Source of the DNA: Candidatus Kapaibacterium sp.
GTDB lineage: Bacteria; Bacteroidota; Ignavibacteria; Kapaibacteriales; UBA4661
Assembly (NCBI GenBank): GCA_025055035.1
Contig: JANWZB010000016.1
Span: 1-36,062, forward strand
Reading direction: 5' to 3'
Length of the DNA: 36,062 nt
Shown here: piece by piece, positions 35,666 to 36,062 of the stretch
Position numbering within the stretch: the first letter of the stretch is position 1
How the letters are laid out: each line of letters starts with the position of its first letter
The notes under the pieces: model-generated
Database searches by the model: none
What the model was told of the DNA's origin: nothing
The model's input: the letters and a program-made list of their open reading frames with translations, nothing else
Made by a program: the position numbers and the translations under genes

Positions 35666-35692
35666 AAGCCTCGCAGAGGGATCACGAGGCTT
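35666..35692. terminator. Bidirectional terminator between convergent genes
   Basis: A perfect 8-bp stem AAGCCTCG/CGAGGCTT with an 11-base loop. On the plus strand six T follow at 35701; on the minus strand TTTATTTAT follows directly. It serves the symporter and the 35743 gene. Confidence 0.8.
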
Positions 35693-35742
35693 GTTACAGC
35701 TTTTTTGTGTATTTGACCGATCAATTTAACCGCCTGATAAAC

Positions 35743-36024
35743 TTATCCGGGAAGTTTTGCGAACGTTTTCTCTAGAGTACTTTCAATTTGCCCTTTTGCC
35801 ATCTTGCCAAACATTGAAAGTGCAACAGTAACTTTGACTTCATTATCAAGAATTTCAAACTTTCCATCTGTTACCAGCCCTGAACTGAATTTGAGAGTAT
35901 TGCCCTCCCACGACGTATCGCCAAAAAACATTTGGACATCTGAACGGGGCAGAATAGTGTTGACGATAATATCTTTCATTTTGTCCGCCGGCGTGCCGGT
36001 TGTAAAGGTTTTTTCGATATCCAT
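35743..36024 (-). CDS. Small protein resembling the polyhydroxyalkanoic acid system family
   Basis: A 93-residue soluble protein, MDIEKTFTTGTPADKMKDII onward. It has the order of parts of the PHA_gran_rgn family: an N-terminal helix, then WEGNTLKFSSGLVTDGKFEI, the strand NEVKVTVALSMFG, and a last helix AKGQIESTLEKTFAKL. In pseudomonads such proteins accompany PHA genes; the role is unclear. The start at 36024 has AGGAG seven bases upstream; the frame runs on to 36054 near the window edge. It is far from the phaE-phaC cluster but in the same window. Confidence 0.5.
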   Translation of the reverse strand: MDIEKTFTTGTPADKMKDIIVNTILPRSDVQMFFGDTSWEGNTLKFSSGLVTDGKFEILDNEVKVTVALSMFGKMAKGQIESTLEKTFAKLPG

Positions 36025-36062
36025 GAGAAAGCTCCTAATGAGTACAGCAAACAAAGGAAATG

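Overview
The window (about 36 kb, moderately low G+C) looks like chromosome of a Bacteroidota/Chlorobiota-type bacterium. Three things point there: a very large secreted protein ending in a type IX secretion (Por) type A sorting domain, several promoters of the TTG-N18-20-TAnnTTTG kind typical of that superphylum, and outer-membrane proteins with OmpA-like domains. Class III polyhydroxyalkanoate (PHA) genes, chemoreceptors and a futalosine-pathway-like protein would suit a lineage near Ignavibacteria/Kapaibacteria. That placement is inference. No tRNA, rRNA, insertion sequence, prophage or CRISPR array was seen.

Layout. 1-355: start of a Cache-domain chemoreceptor cut by the window edge. 445-7397 (minus): a PHA locus, transcribed phaE-phaC-GbsR/MarR-type regulator, then after a terminator a FabG/PhaB reductase, a KAS III-like protein lacking two catalytic residues, and an MFS transporter. 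7662-8720 (plus): a divergent class 2 lipase broken by two compensating frameshifts. 9054-13794 (minus): ABC-F ATPase, DUF155 membrane protein and NTF2-like lipoprotein, then MsrB with a small exported protein. 13968-22502 (minus): two paralogous double-OmpA outer-membrane proteins behind a 1339-residue Ig-repeat T9SS protein. 22657-26164 (minus): MqnA-like protein, SpoU methyltransferase, thymidylate kinase, RsmI and TadA. 26290-31422: a membrane PP2C phosphatase and a divergent NIT-domain chemoreceptor. 31436-35662: creatininase-like hydrolase, small membrane protein, TrhO, a 50-residue membrane protein and a sodium:solute symporter. 35743-36024: a small protein resembling the polyhydroxyalkanoic acid system family.

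The most interesting signal is a shared 18-bp palindrome, consensus ATTTGAA-N4-WTCAAAY. It sits in the same orientation at the promoters of phaE, fabG/phaB and the lipase. At phaE it overlaps the -10 element, and at both phaE and fabG it ends exactly 37 bp before the start codon. With a GbsR-type regulator gene inside the locus, this looks like a small undescribed regulon linking PHA polymer synthesis to a lipase. Other points of note are the compensating C-tract indels in the lipase, an 11-G tract inside an OmpA gene (possible phase variation), the active-site changes in the KAS III-like protein, and a tiny membrane protein ahead of the symporter.

Start codons were chosen from Shine-Dalgarno matches, family N-termini and neighbouring genes, so many differ from the longest open frame. 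No database search was possible; family names rest on motifs recognised by eye.
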